Origin: Aeromicrobium choanae
GTDB lineage: Bacteria; Actinomycetota; Actinomycetes; Propionibacteriales; Nocardioidaceae
Length of the DNA: 64,000 nucleotides
Direction of reading: 5' to 3'
Assembly: GCF_900167475.1 (NCBI RefSeq)
Contig: NZ_LT796768.1
Coordinates: 1,488,001 to 1,552,000 of the forward strand
The position numbers and the translations under genes are program-made. Positions 45,860-55,657 of this stretch are shown piece after piece. Every line of letters begins with the position of its first letter. Within the stretch, counting starts at the first letter, position 1. The notes under the pieces were generated by a model. The model worked only from the letters and a program-made list of their open reading frames with translations, did not search any database and was not told the DNA's origin.

Positions 45860-46570
45860 GTGGCCGGAGTCCTGCAGCGCTTCGAGAAGCGCCTCGAGGG
45901 TGCCGTCACCGGGGCCTTCGCGCGCGCCTTCCGCAGCGCGGTCCAGCCGGTCGAGATCGCCGCCGCCCTGCAGCGCGAGGTCGACCAGAGCGCCACGATC
46001 CTCAGCCGCGAGCGCACGCTCGTGCCCAACGACTTCACGGTGGAGCTCTCGCCCGCCGACCACGAGCGCCTCGCTCCCTACGGGGCGACGCTGGCCACCG
46101 AGCTGGCCACGCTGCTCAAGGAGCACCTCGCCGAGCAGCACTACACCGCCGCCGGTCCGCTGCACATCGAGTTCGCGCTCGATGAAGCCCTGCACACGGG
46201 CCGCTTCACGATCGTCAGTGCGTCGAACGCGTCGGTCACCCCGGTGCGCGGCGAGCCGATCACCGACACGGCGGTGCGCCGCGCCCGCGTCGTCCTCGAC
46301 ATCGGCGGCCTGCGGCACCCGGTGAACCCGCCCGGCATCACGATCGGCCGCGGCTCCTCGGTCGACCTGAAGATCGACGACCCGGGCATCAGCCGCAACC
46401 ACGCCGAGATCTCGTTCCTGGGCAACGGCGTCGAGGTCCGTGACCTCGGCTCCACGAACGGCGTGATCGTCGACGGCCGCCGCGTCGACGCCGCCTTCCT
46501 GCGCAACGGCTCCACCATCCGCCTGGGCAACACGACGATCGCGGTCCAGATCAGCGAGGAGCTCGCGTGA
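45860..46570 (+). CDS. fhaA: FhaA, DUF3662 and FHA domain protein
   Basis: A 236-residue protein with an N-terminal DUF3662 domain (about 1-125: MAGVLQRFEKRLEGAVTGAF) and a C-terminal FHA domain (about 150-230) that binds phosphothreonine. FHA residues are visible in ITIGRGSSVDLKIDDPGISR, NHAEISF and LGSTNGVIVDG. In mycobacteria FhaA is longer and holds a flexible middle; here the linker is short. It is a partner of PknB and of the lipid II flippase MurJ/MviN. The GTG at 45860 follows AAGGAGG at 45844-45850. It starts the operon fhaA-fhaB-pstP-rodA-pbpA-pknB; the 194-base gap before it has a possible -10 TACGAT (45804-45809). Confidence 0.93.
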   Translation: MAGVLQRFEKRLEGAVTGAFARAFRSAVQPVEIAAALQREVDQSATILSRERTLVPNDFTVELSPADHERLAPYGATLATELATLLKEHLAEQHYTAAGPLHIEFALDEALHTGRFTIVSASNASVTPVRGEPITDTAVRRARVVLDIGGLRHPVNPPGITIGRGSSVDLKIDDPGISRNHAEISFLGNGVEVRDLGSTNGVIVDGRRVDAAFLRNGSTIRLGNTTIAVQISEELA

Positions 46571-47052
46571 GTGAACTGACCCTCACGCTGATCAAGCTCG
46601 GCTTCCTGGCCGTGCTGTGGCTGTTCGTGCTGTCCGCGGTCTCGGTGATCCGCACCGACATCTTCGGCACGAAGGTCCAGACCCCGAAGCCCGCGAAGGG
46701 CCAGAAGCAGCAGCCCAAGCCCCAGAAGAAGACGCCGCGCAGCAGCCGACGGATGCGCGGCGCCCCCAACAAGCTCCAGATCGTCGACGGCCCCAACGCC
46801 GGCCAGAGCGTCCCCCTGGGCACCGATCCGATCCTGCTCGGTCGCGGCACCGACGCCGCCATCCGCCTCGACGACGACTACGTCTCCACCCGTCACGCCC
46901 GCTTCGCCACCAACGGCGAGCAGTGGTTCGTCGAGGACCTCGGCTCCACGAACGGCACCTACATCGGCAGTCAGCGCGTCACCTCGCCGGTGCCCGTCGC
47001 GATCGGCACGTCCGTGCGACTGGGCAAGACGATCGTGGAGTTGCGCAAGTAG
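46567..47052 (+). CDS. fhaB: FhaB, membrane-anchored FHA domain protein
   Basis: A 161-residue protein with one N-terminal transmembrane helix (residues 7-30), a Lys/Pro/Gln-rich linker (KPAKGQKQQPKPQKKTPR) and a C-terminal FHA domain. The phosphothreonine-binding residues are in PILLGRGTDAAIRLDDDYVS, TRHARFA and LGSTNGTYIGSQRV. Known relatives (FhaB/FipA) are phosphorylated by PknA/PknB and help division and peptidoglycan synthesis. The GTG overlaps the fhaA stop (GTGA), and the stop is directly followed by pstP. Confidence 0.93.
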   Translation: MSELTLTLIKLGFLAVLWLFVLSAVSVIRTDIFGTKVQTPKPAKGQKQQPKPQKKTPRSSRRMRGAPNKLQIVDGPNAGQSVPLGTDPILLGRGTDAAIRLDDDYVSTRHARFATNGEQWFVEDLGSTNGTYIGSQRVTSPVPVAIGTSVRLGKTIVELRK

Positions 47053-48366
47053 ATGGCGCCGCTGACCTATCGCTACGTAGCGCTGACCGACGTCGGTCTG
47101 CGCCGTTCGAACAACCAGGACTCCGGGTACGCCAGCCCGCGCCTGCTGGTCATCGCCGACGGGATGGGCGGCGCCGCCGCCGGCGACCTGGCCTCCTCGG
47201 CGGCCCTGGCCGAGATCCGCGACCTCGACCGTGAGCTCGACGACGACGTCGACGGCGATGCCCTCGACGCGATGCGCACGGCGGTCGCCAACGCCAACCA
47301 CCGGCTGGCCCAGCTGATCGCCGACGACCCGGCCGTCGAGGGCATGGGCACCACGCTCGAGGCGATGCTGTGGGACGGCGAGAAGCTGGCCGTGTCCCAC
47401 ATCGGCGACTCACGGGCCTACCGGCTGCGCCACGGCCGCCTCAGCCAGCTCAGCGTCGACCACACCTTCGTGCAGAGCCTCGTGGAGGAGGGGCGCATCA
47501 CGCCCGAGGAGGCGCGGGTCCACCCGCACCGCTCGCTGCTGCTGAAGGCGATCCTGGGCCGCGACGACTTCGAGCCCGACTTCACGTGGCTGCAGCCGGC
47601 CGCGGGCGACCGCTACCTGCTGTGCAGCGACGGCCTCACGGACATGGTCGACGACGAGACGATCGAGCGGACGATGAAGCTCGAGACGATCGACGCGGCA
47701 GCGACCGAGCTGGTGCGGCTCGCCCTCGAGGCCGGCGGCTACGACAACGTCACCGTCGTGCTGGCGGAGTTCGTGCCCGGCGACGAGCCCCTCGACGAGG
47801 ACTTGGTCTGCGCCGACGGGAAGCCCCAGCTCGTGGGCGCCGCCACCAGCCAGCCCCGCCGTCGCACCGGATCGGTCTCGGCGTCCAACGCACCCGCCGT
47901 GCACGTCGCCGGCGCACCCGGTGCGGTCGAGCCCGACCCCGAGGAACTGCGCTACGCCCCCCTCCCGGTGCCGAGACGCCGCTGGGTTCGGTACCTGCTC
48001 GCGTCCCTGGTGATCCTCGGGCTGGTCGGTGGCGCGGCCGCCTACGCCTACGACTGGTCGCAGCGCCAGTACTTCGTCGCTCCGTCCGGCGACGTGGTCG
48101 CGATCTACCGCGGGGTCGACGTCGACGTACCGGGCCTGAGCCTCAAGACGGTCGACGAGGTCACCCGCATCGAGATCGACACGCTGCCGCCGTACCAGCG
48201 CGACCGCGTCGCGGCCGGCATCCCCGCCGCCGACCGCGACGAGGCCCAGCGCATCGTCACCAACCTCAGCATCCAGGTGACCGAGCCGACGCCCACCCCG
48301 ACGCCGACGCCGACTCCCACGCCGCGCCGCACCCCCGCCACGTCCGCGCCGACGGAGGCACCATGA
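47053..48366 (+). CDS. pstP: PP2C-family protein phosphatase
   Basis: A 437-residue membrane-bound PP2C/SpoIIE-like Ser/Thr phosphatase that reverses PknB phosphorylation. Catalytic PP2C motifs are DVGLRRSNNQDSGYA, VIADGMGGAAAGDLAS, GDSRAYRLR, and LCSDGLTDMVDDETI with GGYDNVTVVL. The catalytic domain ends near residue 240, followed by a linker, a transmembrane helix near residues 313-335 (YLLASLVILGLVGGAAAYAY) and an extracytoplasmic part ending in a Thr-Pro repeat and RRTPATSAP. It begins immediately after fhaB and overlaps rodA (ATGA). Confidence 0.95.
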   Translation: MAPLTYRYVALTDVGLRRSNNQDSGYASPRLLVIADGMGGAAAGDLASSAALAEIRDLDRELDDDVDGDALDAMRTAVANANHRLAQLIADDPAVEGMGTTLEAMLWDGEKLAVSHIGDSRAYRLRHGRLSQLSVDHTFVQSLVEEGRITPEEARVHPHRSLLLKAILGRDDFEPDFTWLQPAAGDRYLLCSDGLTDMVDDETIERTMKLETIDAAATELVRLALEAGGYDNVTVVLAEFVPGDEPLDEDLVCADGKPQLVGAATSQPRRRTGSVSASNAPAVHVAGAPGAVEPDPEELRYAPLPVPRRRWVRYLLASLVILGLVGGAAAYAYDWSQRQYFVAPSGDVVAIYRGVDVDVPGLSLKTVDEVTRIEIDTLPPYQRDRVAAGIPAADRDEAQRIVTNLSIQVTEPTPTPTPTPTPTPRRTPATSAPTEAP

Positions 48367-49748
48367 GTGCCGGCGGCGTCACTCCCGCCTGGATCCCGCG
48401 CAAGCGCCGCACCGCCGAGCTGGGGCTGCTGCTGTTGGCGATCGCGATCGGGATCGGGTCGTACGCCGCCGTCGGGCTCGGCTTCGACGGCACGGTTCCC
48501 GCTGGCATCTACACCGTGGGTGCCGTCTACGCGGTCGTGGCGCTGGGCGCCCACCTGGCCGTGCGGAGGTTCGCCGGGTACGCCGACCCCGTGCTGCTCC
48601 CGCTCGTGGTGGCCCTCAACGGCATCGGCCTGGTGATGATCTACCGGATCGACCTCGGCCTCGAGGCCAACGGCTCCGGGTTCGGTCCGTTCGCCCAGGG
48701 CCAGCTGCGCTGGACGATCCTGGGCATCCTGATGTTCGTCGCCGTCCTGGTGCTGATCCGCGACCACCGCCGCCTGCAGCAGTACACGTACACGTTCGGC
48801 CTCGCCGCGATCGCGCTGCTCGTGCTCCCGATCCTGCCGATCATCGGCAACGCCAAGCGCGGCGCGCAGATCTGGATCCAGCTCGGCCCCTTCAGCTTCC
48901 AGCCCGCGGAGGCGGCCAAGATCGCGCTGGCCATCTTCTTCGCCGGCTACCTCGTCGCCAAGCGCGACGCCCTGGCCCTGGCCGGCCGGCGGTTCCTCGG
49001 CATCGACCTGCCCCGCGGCCGCGACCTCGGCCCCATCCTGCTGGGCTGGCTCGTCAGCGTCGGCATCCTGGTGTTCCAGCGCGACCTCGGCTCGTCGCTG
49101 CTGTTCTTCGGCCTCTTCGTCGTCATGCTCTACGTGGCCACCGAGCGCCCGGGCTGGCTCGTCGTCGGCGGCGCGCTGTTCGCCGTGGGCGCCTGGTTCG
49201 GCTACGCCGCCTTCGGCCACGTGCGCGACCGCTTCGACGCGTGGCTCGACCCGTGGGCCGATCCGGACAAGAACTACCAGATCATCACGGCGCTCTACGG
49301 TCTCGCGCACGGCGGCCTGCTCGGCCGCGGCTGGGGCCAGGGCAGCCCCGAGCTGACCCCCTTCGGCTTCTCCGACTTCATCCTGTCGTCCATCGGCGAG
49401 GAGCTCGGCCTGGCCGGACTGATGGCCGTGATCATGGTCTACGCCCTCATCGTCGAGCGCGGCCTGCGGATCGCCCTCACGTGCCGTGACGCGTTCGGCA
49501 AGCTGCTCGCCGTGGGCCTCTCGGTGTCCTTCGCCCTGCAGGTCTTCGTCGTCGCCGGTGGCGTCATGCGCCTCATCCCGCTGACCGGCCTGACCGCTCC
49601 GTTCCTGGCCGCCGGCGGCTCCTCGATCATCATGAACTGGATCATCGTCGCGCTGCTGCTGCGCATCAGCGACCAGACCCGGCGCCCCGCGCCGGAGGTC
49701 GCCACGATCAGCGGCGACGACGAGACACAGGTGGTGAAGCTGTCATGA
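48363..49748 (+). CDS. rodA: RodA/FtsW family peptidoglycan polymerase
   Basis: A 461-residue SEDS-family glycosyltransferase with about ten to twelve helices, which polymerises lipid II for elongation or division together with a class B PBP. SEDS features include AKRGAQIWIQLGPFSFQPAE, DLGSSLLFFGLFVVMLYVA, and the ending SFALQVFVVAGGVMRLIPLT with GLTAPFLAAGGSSIIMNW. The ATG at 48363 overlaps the pstP stop (ATGA); the frame that extends to 47370 shadows pstP. Its PBP partner pbpA follows with ATGA overlap. Confidence 0.95.
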   Translation: MSAGGVTPAWIPRKRRTAELGLLLLAIAIGIGSYAAVGLGFDGTVPAGIYTVGAVYAVVALGAHLAVRRFAGYADPVLLPLVVALNGIGLVMIYRIDLGLEANGSGFGPFAQGQLRWTILGILMFVAVLVLIRDHRRLQQYTYTFGLAAIALLVLPILPIIGNAKRGAQIWIQLGPFSFQPAEAAKIALAIFFAGYLVAKRDALALAGRRFLGIDLPRGRDLGPILLGWLVSVGILVFQRDLGSSLLFFGLFVVMLYVATERPGWLVVGGALFAVGAWFGYAAFGHVRDRFDAWLDPWADPDKNYQIITALYGLAHGGLLGRGWGQGSPELTPFGFSDFILSSIGEELGLAGLMAVIMVYALIVERGLRIALTCRDAFGKLLAVGLSVSFALQVFVVAGGVMRLIPLTGLTAPFLAAGGSSIIMNWIIVALLLRISDQTRRPAPEVATISGDDETQVVKLS

Positions 49749-51211
49749 ACAAGCCCGTCCGTGCCATGGCCGTCGCGTGCCTGCTGATGTTCCTCGCCCT
49801 GCTGCTGAACGCCAACTACGTGCAGTTCGTCCAGGCCAAGGACCTGAACGAGAAGGAGGGCAACCGGCGCGTCATCGACGAGCAGTTCAGCCGCGAGCGC
49901 GGCGCGATCATCGTCGACGGCGAGCCCATCGCCCAGTCCGTGCCCGTCAAGGACAAGTGGCAGTTCCAGCGCAAGTACACCCAGCCCGAGCTCTACGCGC
50001 CGGTCACCGGCTACTTCTCCTACATCTACGGCCGCGACGGCATCGAGCAGTCGTACAACGACATCCTCTCCGGCAGCGACGACCGGCTCTTCGTGAACCG
50101 CGTCATCGACGTCATCTCCAACGACCAGCCCCAGGGCGGCAGCGTGGAGCTCACGCTCGACCCCGCCGCGCAGAAGGCCGCGTTCGAAGGGCTGGCCGAC
50201 CTCGGCGAGAAGACCCGCGGCGCCGTGGTGGCGCTGGATCCGCAGTCCGGCGACATCCTGGCCATGGTCAGCCAGCCGACCTACAACCCGAACCAGCTCG
50301 CGAGCCACGACCTGGACGCCGTCACGTCGGCGATGCGCAAGCTCGAGGGCGACGAGAACGACCCGCTGATCAACCGCGGCGCCCAGACCACGCTGCCGCC
50401 GGGATCGACGTTCAAGGCCGTCACGGCCGCCGCCGGCATCGAGGACCTCGGGCTCGAGGCCGACGACGACGTGCGCGGCGGCGCCACGCTGAGCTTCCCC
50501 GGCATCGACTACCAGCTGACCAACCAGGGCGGCAGCAACTGCGGCGGCAACCCGATCAGCTTCGAGCGGGCCCTCGAGGTCTCCTGCAACGTCTCCTTCG
50601 GCTGGATGGCCGGCAAGGTCGGGCAGGACAAGCTCTCCGCCCAGGCCACCAAGTTCGGCTTCGGCGAGCGCCCCCTCGACGACCTCGCGTCCGCCGCCAG
50701 CCGGTTCACGGCCGACCCCGACACCGAGCTCGAGCCGCCCCAGTTGGCGCAGTCGGGCATCGGTCAGTACGAGGTGGCCGCCACGCCGCTGCAGATGGCG
50801 ATGGTCGCCGGGACGATCGCGAACGACGGCGTCCTGATGAAGCCCCGCATCGTGCGCACCGTCCGCGCGCCCAACCTCTCGATCCTCGAGCAACCCGAGC
50901 CGCAGGAGCTGGAGCGGGCCATGTCGGCCGGCGACGCCCGCGAGCTGAACGACATGATGGTCTCGGTCGTCGAGGACGGCACGGGCGCCCCTGCCGCGAT
51001 CCCCGGCGTGGATGTCGGCGGCAAGACCGGCACGGCCGAGTCGGCGCCCGATCGCCCGCCCTACGCCTGGTTCATCAGCTACGCACCGGCCACCGACCCC
51101 CAGGTGGCGGTCGCCGTGCTGGTCGAGTCCGCACAGAACACCAACGACATCGGCGGTGGCCGCCTCGGCGGCCCCATCGCCCGCTCCGTGATGGAAGCGG
51201 TGCTCCGATGA
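49745..51211 (+). CDS. pbpA: Penicillin-binding protein 2 type transpeptidase
   Basis: A 488-residue class B PBP (PbpA type) that cross-links peptidoglycan. It has one N-terminal membrane anchor (residues 5-28), an N-terminal dimerisation domain, and the transpeptidase domain with the three penicillin-binding motifs: PPGSTFKAVT (SxxK), EVSCNVSFGWM (SxN) and VGGKTGTAES (KTG). The stop overlaps a 12-codon frame at 51208 (ATGA), which itself overlaps the pknB start. It is expected to work with the RodA gene directly upstream. Confidence 0.95.
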   Translation: MNKPVRAMAVACLLMFLALLLNANYVQFVQAKDLNEKEGNRRVIDEQFSRERGAIIVDGEPIAQSVPVKDKWQFQRKYTQPELYAPVTGYFSYIYGRDGIEQSYNDILSGSDDRLFVNRVIDVISNDQPQGGSVELTLDPAAQKAAFEGLADLGEKTRGAVVALDPQSGDILAMVSQPTYNPNQLASHDLDAVTSAMRKLEGDENDPLINRGAQTTLPPGSTFKAVTAAAGIEDLGLEADDDVRGGATLSFPGIDYQLTNQGGSNCGGNPISFERALEVSCNVSFGWMAGKVGQDKLSAQATKFGFGERPLDDLASAASRFTADPDTELEPPQLAQSGIGQYEVAATPLQMAMVAGTIANDGVLMKPRIVRTVRAPNLSILEQPEPQELERAMSAGDARELNDMMVSVVEDGTGAPAAIPGVDVGGKTGTAESAPDRPPYAWFISYAPATDPQVAVAVLVESAQNTNDIGGGRLGGPIARSVMEAVLR

Positions 51212-51242
51212 ACCTCATCCACCCTTTGGGAGACTGGACACC

Positions 51243-51246
<4 letters not shown>
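51208..51246 (+). CDS. Possible 12-codon coupling frame between pbpA and pknB
   Basis: A 12-residue frame MNLIHPLGDWTP fits exactly between pbpA and pknB: its ATG overlaps the pbpA TGA (ATGA), and its TGA overlaps the pknB ATG (ATGA). The pknB ribosome site GGGAG (51228-51232) lies inside it. Its likely role is to deliver terminating ribosomes to the pknB start rather than to make a working peptide, but that is inference. Chance is possible for so short a frame. Confidence 0.45.
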
Positions 51247-52970
<1,724 letters not shown>

Positions 52971-52971
52971 C

Positions 52972-53742
52972 TCAGTCCACGACGGTGGCGTGGCGCATCG
53001 CCACGCTGCCGCCGTGGGCGGGCGCCTTCACCACGTCGACGTCGCGCTGCTCCAGCCCGAGGCCGTACCGGCTCGCGTACTGCGTGTACGTCATGACCTC
53101 GGGTGAGGAGGTCATCGCCCCGCGCAGCCGGCTGCGATCGCCGATCGCCTCGATCACGTAGGGCGGCGAGTAGGGCACGCCGTCGAGCACGACCGTGTTG
53201 CCGACGCACTTGATCCCCGTCGTGGTGATCAGGCGCTGACCCTGCAGCGTGACGGCCTCGGCACCACCGGCCCACAGGGCGTTGACGAACGCCTGGATGT
53301 CCTGCTGGTGCACCACCAGGAGGTTCGGGTCCAGGCCCGGGATGTCCACCGAGCGGGGGGCGTCCTCCAGGGAGATCCGCACCCCCGGCCCCTCCACGGG
53401 GGTGAGCCCCGCGGGGTCGGAGAGCCGGGAGACCCGGCGGGCCTCGCGGCGCAGGTCGGCGTCGTCGACCCCCCGCGTGAGCGCGTCGACCTCGCGCTGG
53501 AGCTCGACCGCCTCGCGCCGACGGTTCTCGACCTCGTGCGCACGGTCGCTCAGCACGGAGCTGAGGTCGCCACCGGCGGGTCGCAGGTCGGAGCCGTTGG
53601 AGGTGACCGCCGCGGCGACCACGACCACGCCGCAGGCGCAGGCGACCGTCAGGGCGAGCAGGCTCCACCTGCTGACGGCCCTGATCTTCCCCTGGTCGCG
53701 TGGCGTTCCCGGCACGACGACTACGCTAGCGGAGTACGACAC
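52972..53742 (-). CDS. DUF881 family membrane protein
   Basis: A 256-residue protein with one N-terminal transmembrane helix (residues 27-50, SRWSLLALTVACACGVVVV) and a DUF881 extracytoplasmic domain. A coiled-coil region follows the helix (EVENRRREAVELQREVDALT). Members of the family occur beside division and kinase genes in actinobacteria; in M. tuberculosis Rv0012 holds the same place near crgA. The start is uncertain because in-frame ATG 53742 gives a short basic leader without a good ribosome site. It ends one base from the pknB stop on the opposite strand. Confidence 0.87.
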   Translation of the reverse strand: MSYSASVVVVPGTPRDQGKIRAVSRWSLLALTVACACGVVVVAAAVTSNGSDLRPAGGDLSSVLSDRAHEVENRRREAVELQREVDALTRGVDDADLRREARRVSRLSDPAGLTPVEGPGVRISLEDAPRSVDIPGLDPNLLVVHQQDIQAFVNALWAGGAEAVTLQGQRLITTTGIKCVGNTVVLDGVPYSPPYVIEAIGDRSRLRGAMTSSPEVMTYTQYASRYGLGLEQRDVDVVKAPAHGGSVAMRHATVVD

Positions 53743-53780
53743 ACCGCGGCCGTGCCAAGCCGCCAGACCGGGAGATGCTC

Positions 53781-54029
53781 GTGTTCAACAGGTTCAAGCG
53801 CAAGTCCGTGAACGACAACGGTCCCAAGCCCGTGCGCATCGGCAACCGGTGGGCGGCTCCGTTGATGGTCGCGTGCGCGGTCATCGGCCTGGCGTGGATC
53901 GTGGTCTTCTACACGATCAGCAACACCGACGTGACGATTCCGCTCTACAGCGACCTCGGCGGATGGAACCTGGCGATCGGCATGGGCTTCATCCTGGCGG
54001 CCTTCGGGTTCGCCATGAAGTGGGAGTGA
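53781..54029 (+). CDS. crgA: Cell division protein CrgA
   Basis: An 82-residue small membrane protein with two transmembrane helices (about residues 27-49 and 60-79), the CrgA layout. It coordinates FtsZ-ring and peptidoglycan synthesis proteins at the septum in actinobacteria. Family features are the basic N-terminus FNRFKRKS, the segment PKPVRIGNRWAAPLMVACA, and the C-terminal GWNLAIGMGFILAAFGFAMK. I prefer GTG at 53781, six bases after GGGAG, over ATG at 53775 which would overlap that site. It diverges from the DUF881 gene. Confidence 0.93.
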   Translation: MFNRFKRKSVNDNGPKPVRIGNRWAAPLMVACAVIGLAWIVVFYTISNTDVTIPLYSDLGGWNLAIGMGFILAAFGFAMKWE

Positions 54030-54048
54030 ATCACACGCCTGTCATGCC

Positions 54049-54073
54049 CCACAGGTTGTGCACACCCCTGTGG
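54049..54073 (+). terminator. Terminator-like hairpin after crgA
   Basis: CCACAGG (54049-54055) and CCTGTGG (54067-54073) form a seven-base stem around TTGTGCACACC. It lies 20 bases after the crgA stop and 17 bases before the end of the convergent rhomboid gene, so it may serve both directions. No T-run follows. Confidence 0.42.
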
Positions 54074-54089
54074 ACAACTCAGGTCCAGG

Positions 54090-54953
54090 TCAGGGGAGCC
54101 AGGGCGCGAGCGCGCCCATGATCTCGTCCGTGCGCCACACGACCGCGGCCGCGAACACCGCCCACAGCGCCACGAACGTGACGACCTGGATCAGGGTCCT
54201 GCGCTCGCGGGGCGCGTAGGCGAACATCAGCCCGAGCAGCACGCCGGTGACGAATCCGCCGAGGTGACCCTGCCAGCTGATGCCCTCCTGCAGGCTGATG
54301 AAGCCGTTGATCGCCAGCAGGATCACCATGCCGGTGATGTTCTGGCGCGTGCGGGTGAGGAACACCAGCGCGAGCCCGAAGAGGCCGAAGACGGCGCCCG
54401 ACGCACCGATTGTGGGCGTGAGGGGGTCCTCGAGCAGGTAGACCAGCACCGATGACCCGATCGCCAGGGTCAGGTAGGTGATGACGTAACGCACCCGCCC
54501 GAGCGTCTGCTCGACGAAGGGTCCGAACAGGTACAGCGCGTACATGTTGAACGCCAGGTGCAGCCAGCCGCCGTGCAGGAACGCCGCCGTGAGCAGCCGC
54601 CAGTACTGGCCGTCGGCCACCTCGATGCCGCTGAGCCAGCCCCACCGGAAGAACTCGCTGTTGCTCGGGTTGCGCACGCCGCCCGTGGCCACGACCACCA
54701 CCTGCGCGACCACGTTGATCGCGATGATCGCCATCGTGATCGCGGCGGCGTTCGTGGAGATCGCCCCGCCCGCGAGGGTGCGCGGCTGACGCACCGCGGC
54801 CTGGCCCTTCTGCACGCACTCGGGGCACTGGAAGCCCACGCTGGCCTCGCGCATGTCCTCAGGACAGATGTAGCGCGAGCAGCGCTGGCACTGGATGAAC
54901 GCAGGTCGACCCGGGTGGCGGTAGCAGGTCTGGCCGGCGCCCTGTTCGGTCAC
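54090..54953 (-). CDS. Rhomboid intramembrane protease with N-terminal zinc ribbon
   Basis: A 287-residue rhomboid-family serine protease. The membrane core (about residues 80-287) has six to seven helices with the nucleophile in ASGAVFGLFG (GASGA), the catalytic His in WQGHLGGFVTG, and LHGGWLHLAFNMYALYLFG for loop 1. The first 45 residues are a zinc-binding segment with CYRHPGRPAFIQCQRCSRYI and a second CPECVQ pair, a known actinobacterial addition. The GTG at 54953 overlaps the stop of the cyclophilin gene (GTGA), so the two are translated together. The substrate is unknown. Confidence 0.92.
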   Translation of the reverse strand: MTEQGAGQTCYRHPGRPAFIQCQRCSRYICPEDMREASVGFQCPECVQKGQAAVRQPRTLAGGAISTNAAAITMAIIAINVVAQVVVVATGGVRNPSNSEFFRWGWLSGIEVADGQYWRLLTAAFLHGGWLHLAFNMYALYLFGPFVEQTLGRVRYVITYLTLAIGSSVLVYLLEDPLTPTIGASGAVFGLFGLALVFLTRTRQNITGMVILLAINGFISLQEGISWQGHLGGFVTGVLLGLMFAYAPRERRTLIQVVTFVALWAVFAAAVVWRTDEIMGALAPWLP

Positions 54954-55480
54954 TTCTCGATGGTCACGGATTCGATCACGACGGGCTCCGCCGGGCGGTC
55001 GAACCGATCGGTCTCGACGGCGGCGATCGCGTCGATCACGGCCCGGCTGTCGGCGTCCTTGACCTCACCGAAGATCGAGTGCTTGCGGTTCAGCCACTCG
55101 GTCTTGGCGACGGTGACGAAGAACTGGGAGCCGTTCGTGCCGGCGCCGTTGGCCTTGGTGCCCGCGTTGGCCATGGCCAGCAGGTAGGGGCGGTCGAACT
55201 GGAGCTCGGGGTGGAACTCGTCGTCGAACTCGTAGCCGGGGCCACCGCGTCCGTCGCCGAGCGGGTCGCCGCCCTGGAGCATGAAGTTGGGGATGATCCG
55301 GTGGAACGTGAGGCCGTCGTAGAAGGGCTTCGTCGACACCGAACCGGTGGCGGGGTCGACCCATTCCTTGGTGCCCTCGGCCAAGCCGACGAAGTTCGCC
55401 ACGGTCTTGGGGGCCTGGTGGTCGAACAGCTCGATCTTGATGTCTCCACGATTCGTGTGGAGCGTTGCGATGGTGGGCAC
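54950..55480 (-). CDS. Cyclophilin-type peptidyl-prolyl isomerase
   Basis: A 176-residue cyclophilin that speeds cis-trans isomerisation of prolyl bonds. No signal peptide is seen, so it is the cytoplasmic PpiA type. Active-site segments are LTFHRIIPNFMLQGGDP (Arg, Phe and Gln), MANAGTKANGAGTNGSQFFV (Met/Ala region) and HSIFGEVKD. The GTG at 55480 after AAAGGAC gives the normal N-terminus VPTIATLHTNRGDIKI; a frame to 55516 adds unsupported residues. It lies beside crgA, as PpiA does in mycobacteria. Confidence 0.94.
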   Translation of the reverse strand: MPTIATLHTNRGDIKIELFDHQAPKTVANFVGLAEGTKEWVDPATGSVSTKPFYDGLTFHRIIPNFMLQGGDPLGDGRGGPGYEFDDEFHPELQFDRPYLLAMANAGTKANGAGTNGSQFFVTVAKTEWLNRKHSIFGEVKDADSRAVIDAIAAVETDRFDRPAEPVVIESVTIEK

Positions 55481-55549
55481 TTCACGTCCTTTCAAGGGTT
55501 GCTTCCATCCTTGCACGAGCGGTCGAGCGCGGGCCGCTAGCGTGGGGGC

Positions 55550-55657
55550 ATGTCGAGACTGGTGTTGCTCCTGATCGCCGCTGCGGCTGCCGTCGCGGTC
55601 TTCCGCAAGGCCACCGCTGACCGCGGTGGCTCCTACGATCCGAGGGACGATCGGTGA
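55550..55657 (+). CDS. Small 35-residue single-helix membrane protein
   Basis: A 35-codon frame. It starts at ATG 55550 and encodes the hydrophobic segment MSRLVLLLIAAAAAVAVF followed by the charged tail RKATADRGGSYDPRDDR, a single-helix peptide with a cytoplasmic tail by the positive-inside rule. Its stop overlaps the crotonase GTG (GTGA). It is too short for ordinary gene finders. It resembles DLW-39-type small actinobacterial proteins in outline only and lacks their DLW motif. Function unknown; it may be a coupling leader for the crotonase. Confidence 0.6.
   Translation: MSRLVLLLIAAAAAVAVFRKATADRGGSYDPRDDR

Noticed and set aside
55550..55657. DLW-39 family assignment of the 35-residue frame
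   Set aside because: It lacks the DLW motif and does not sit beside gyrase genes.
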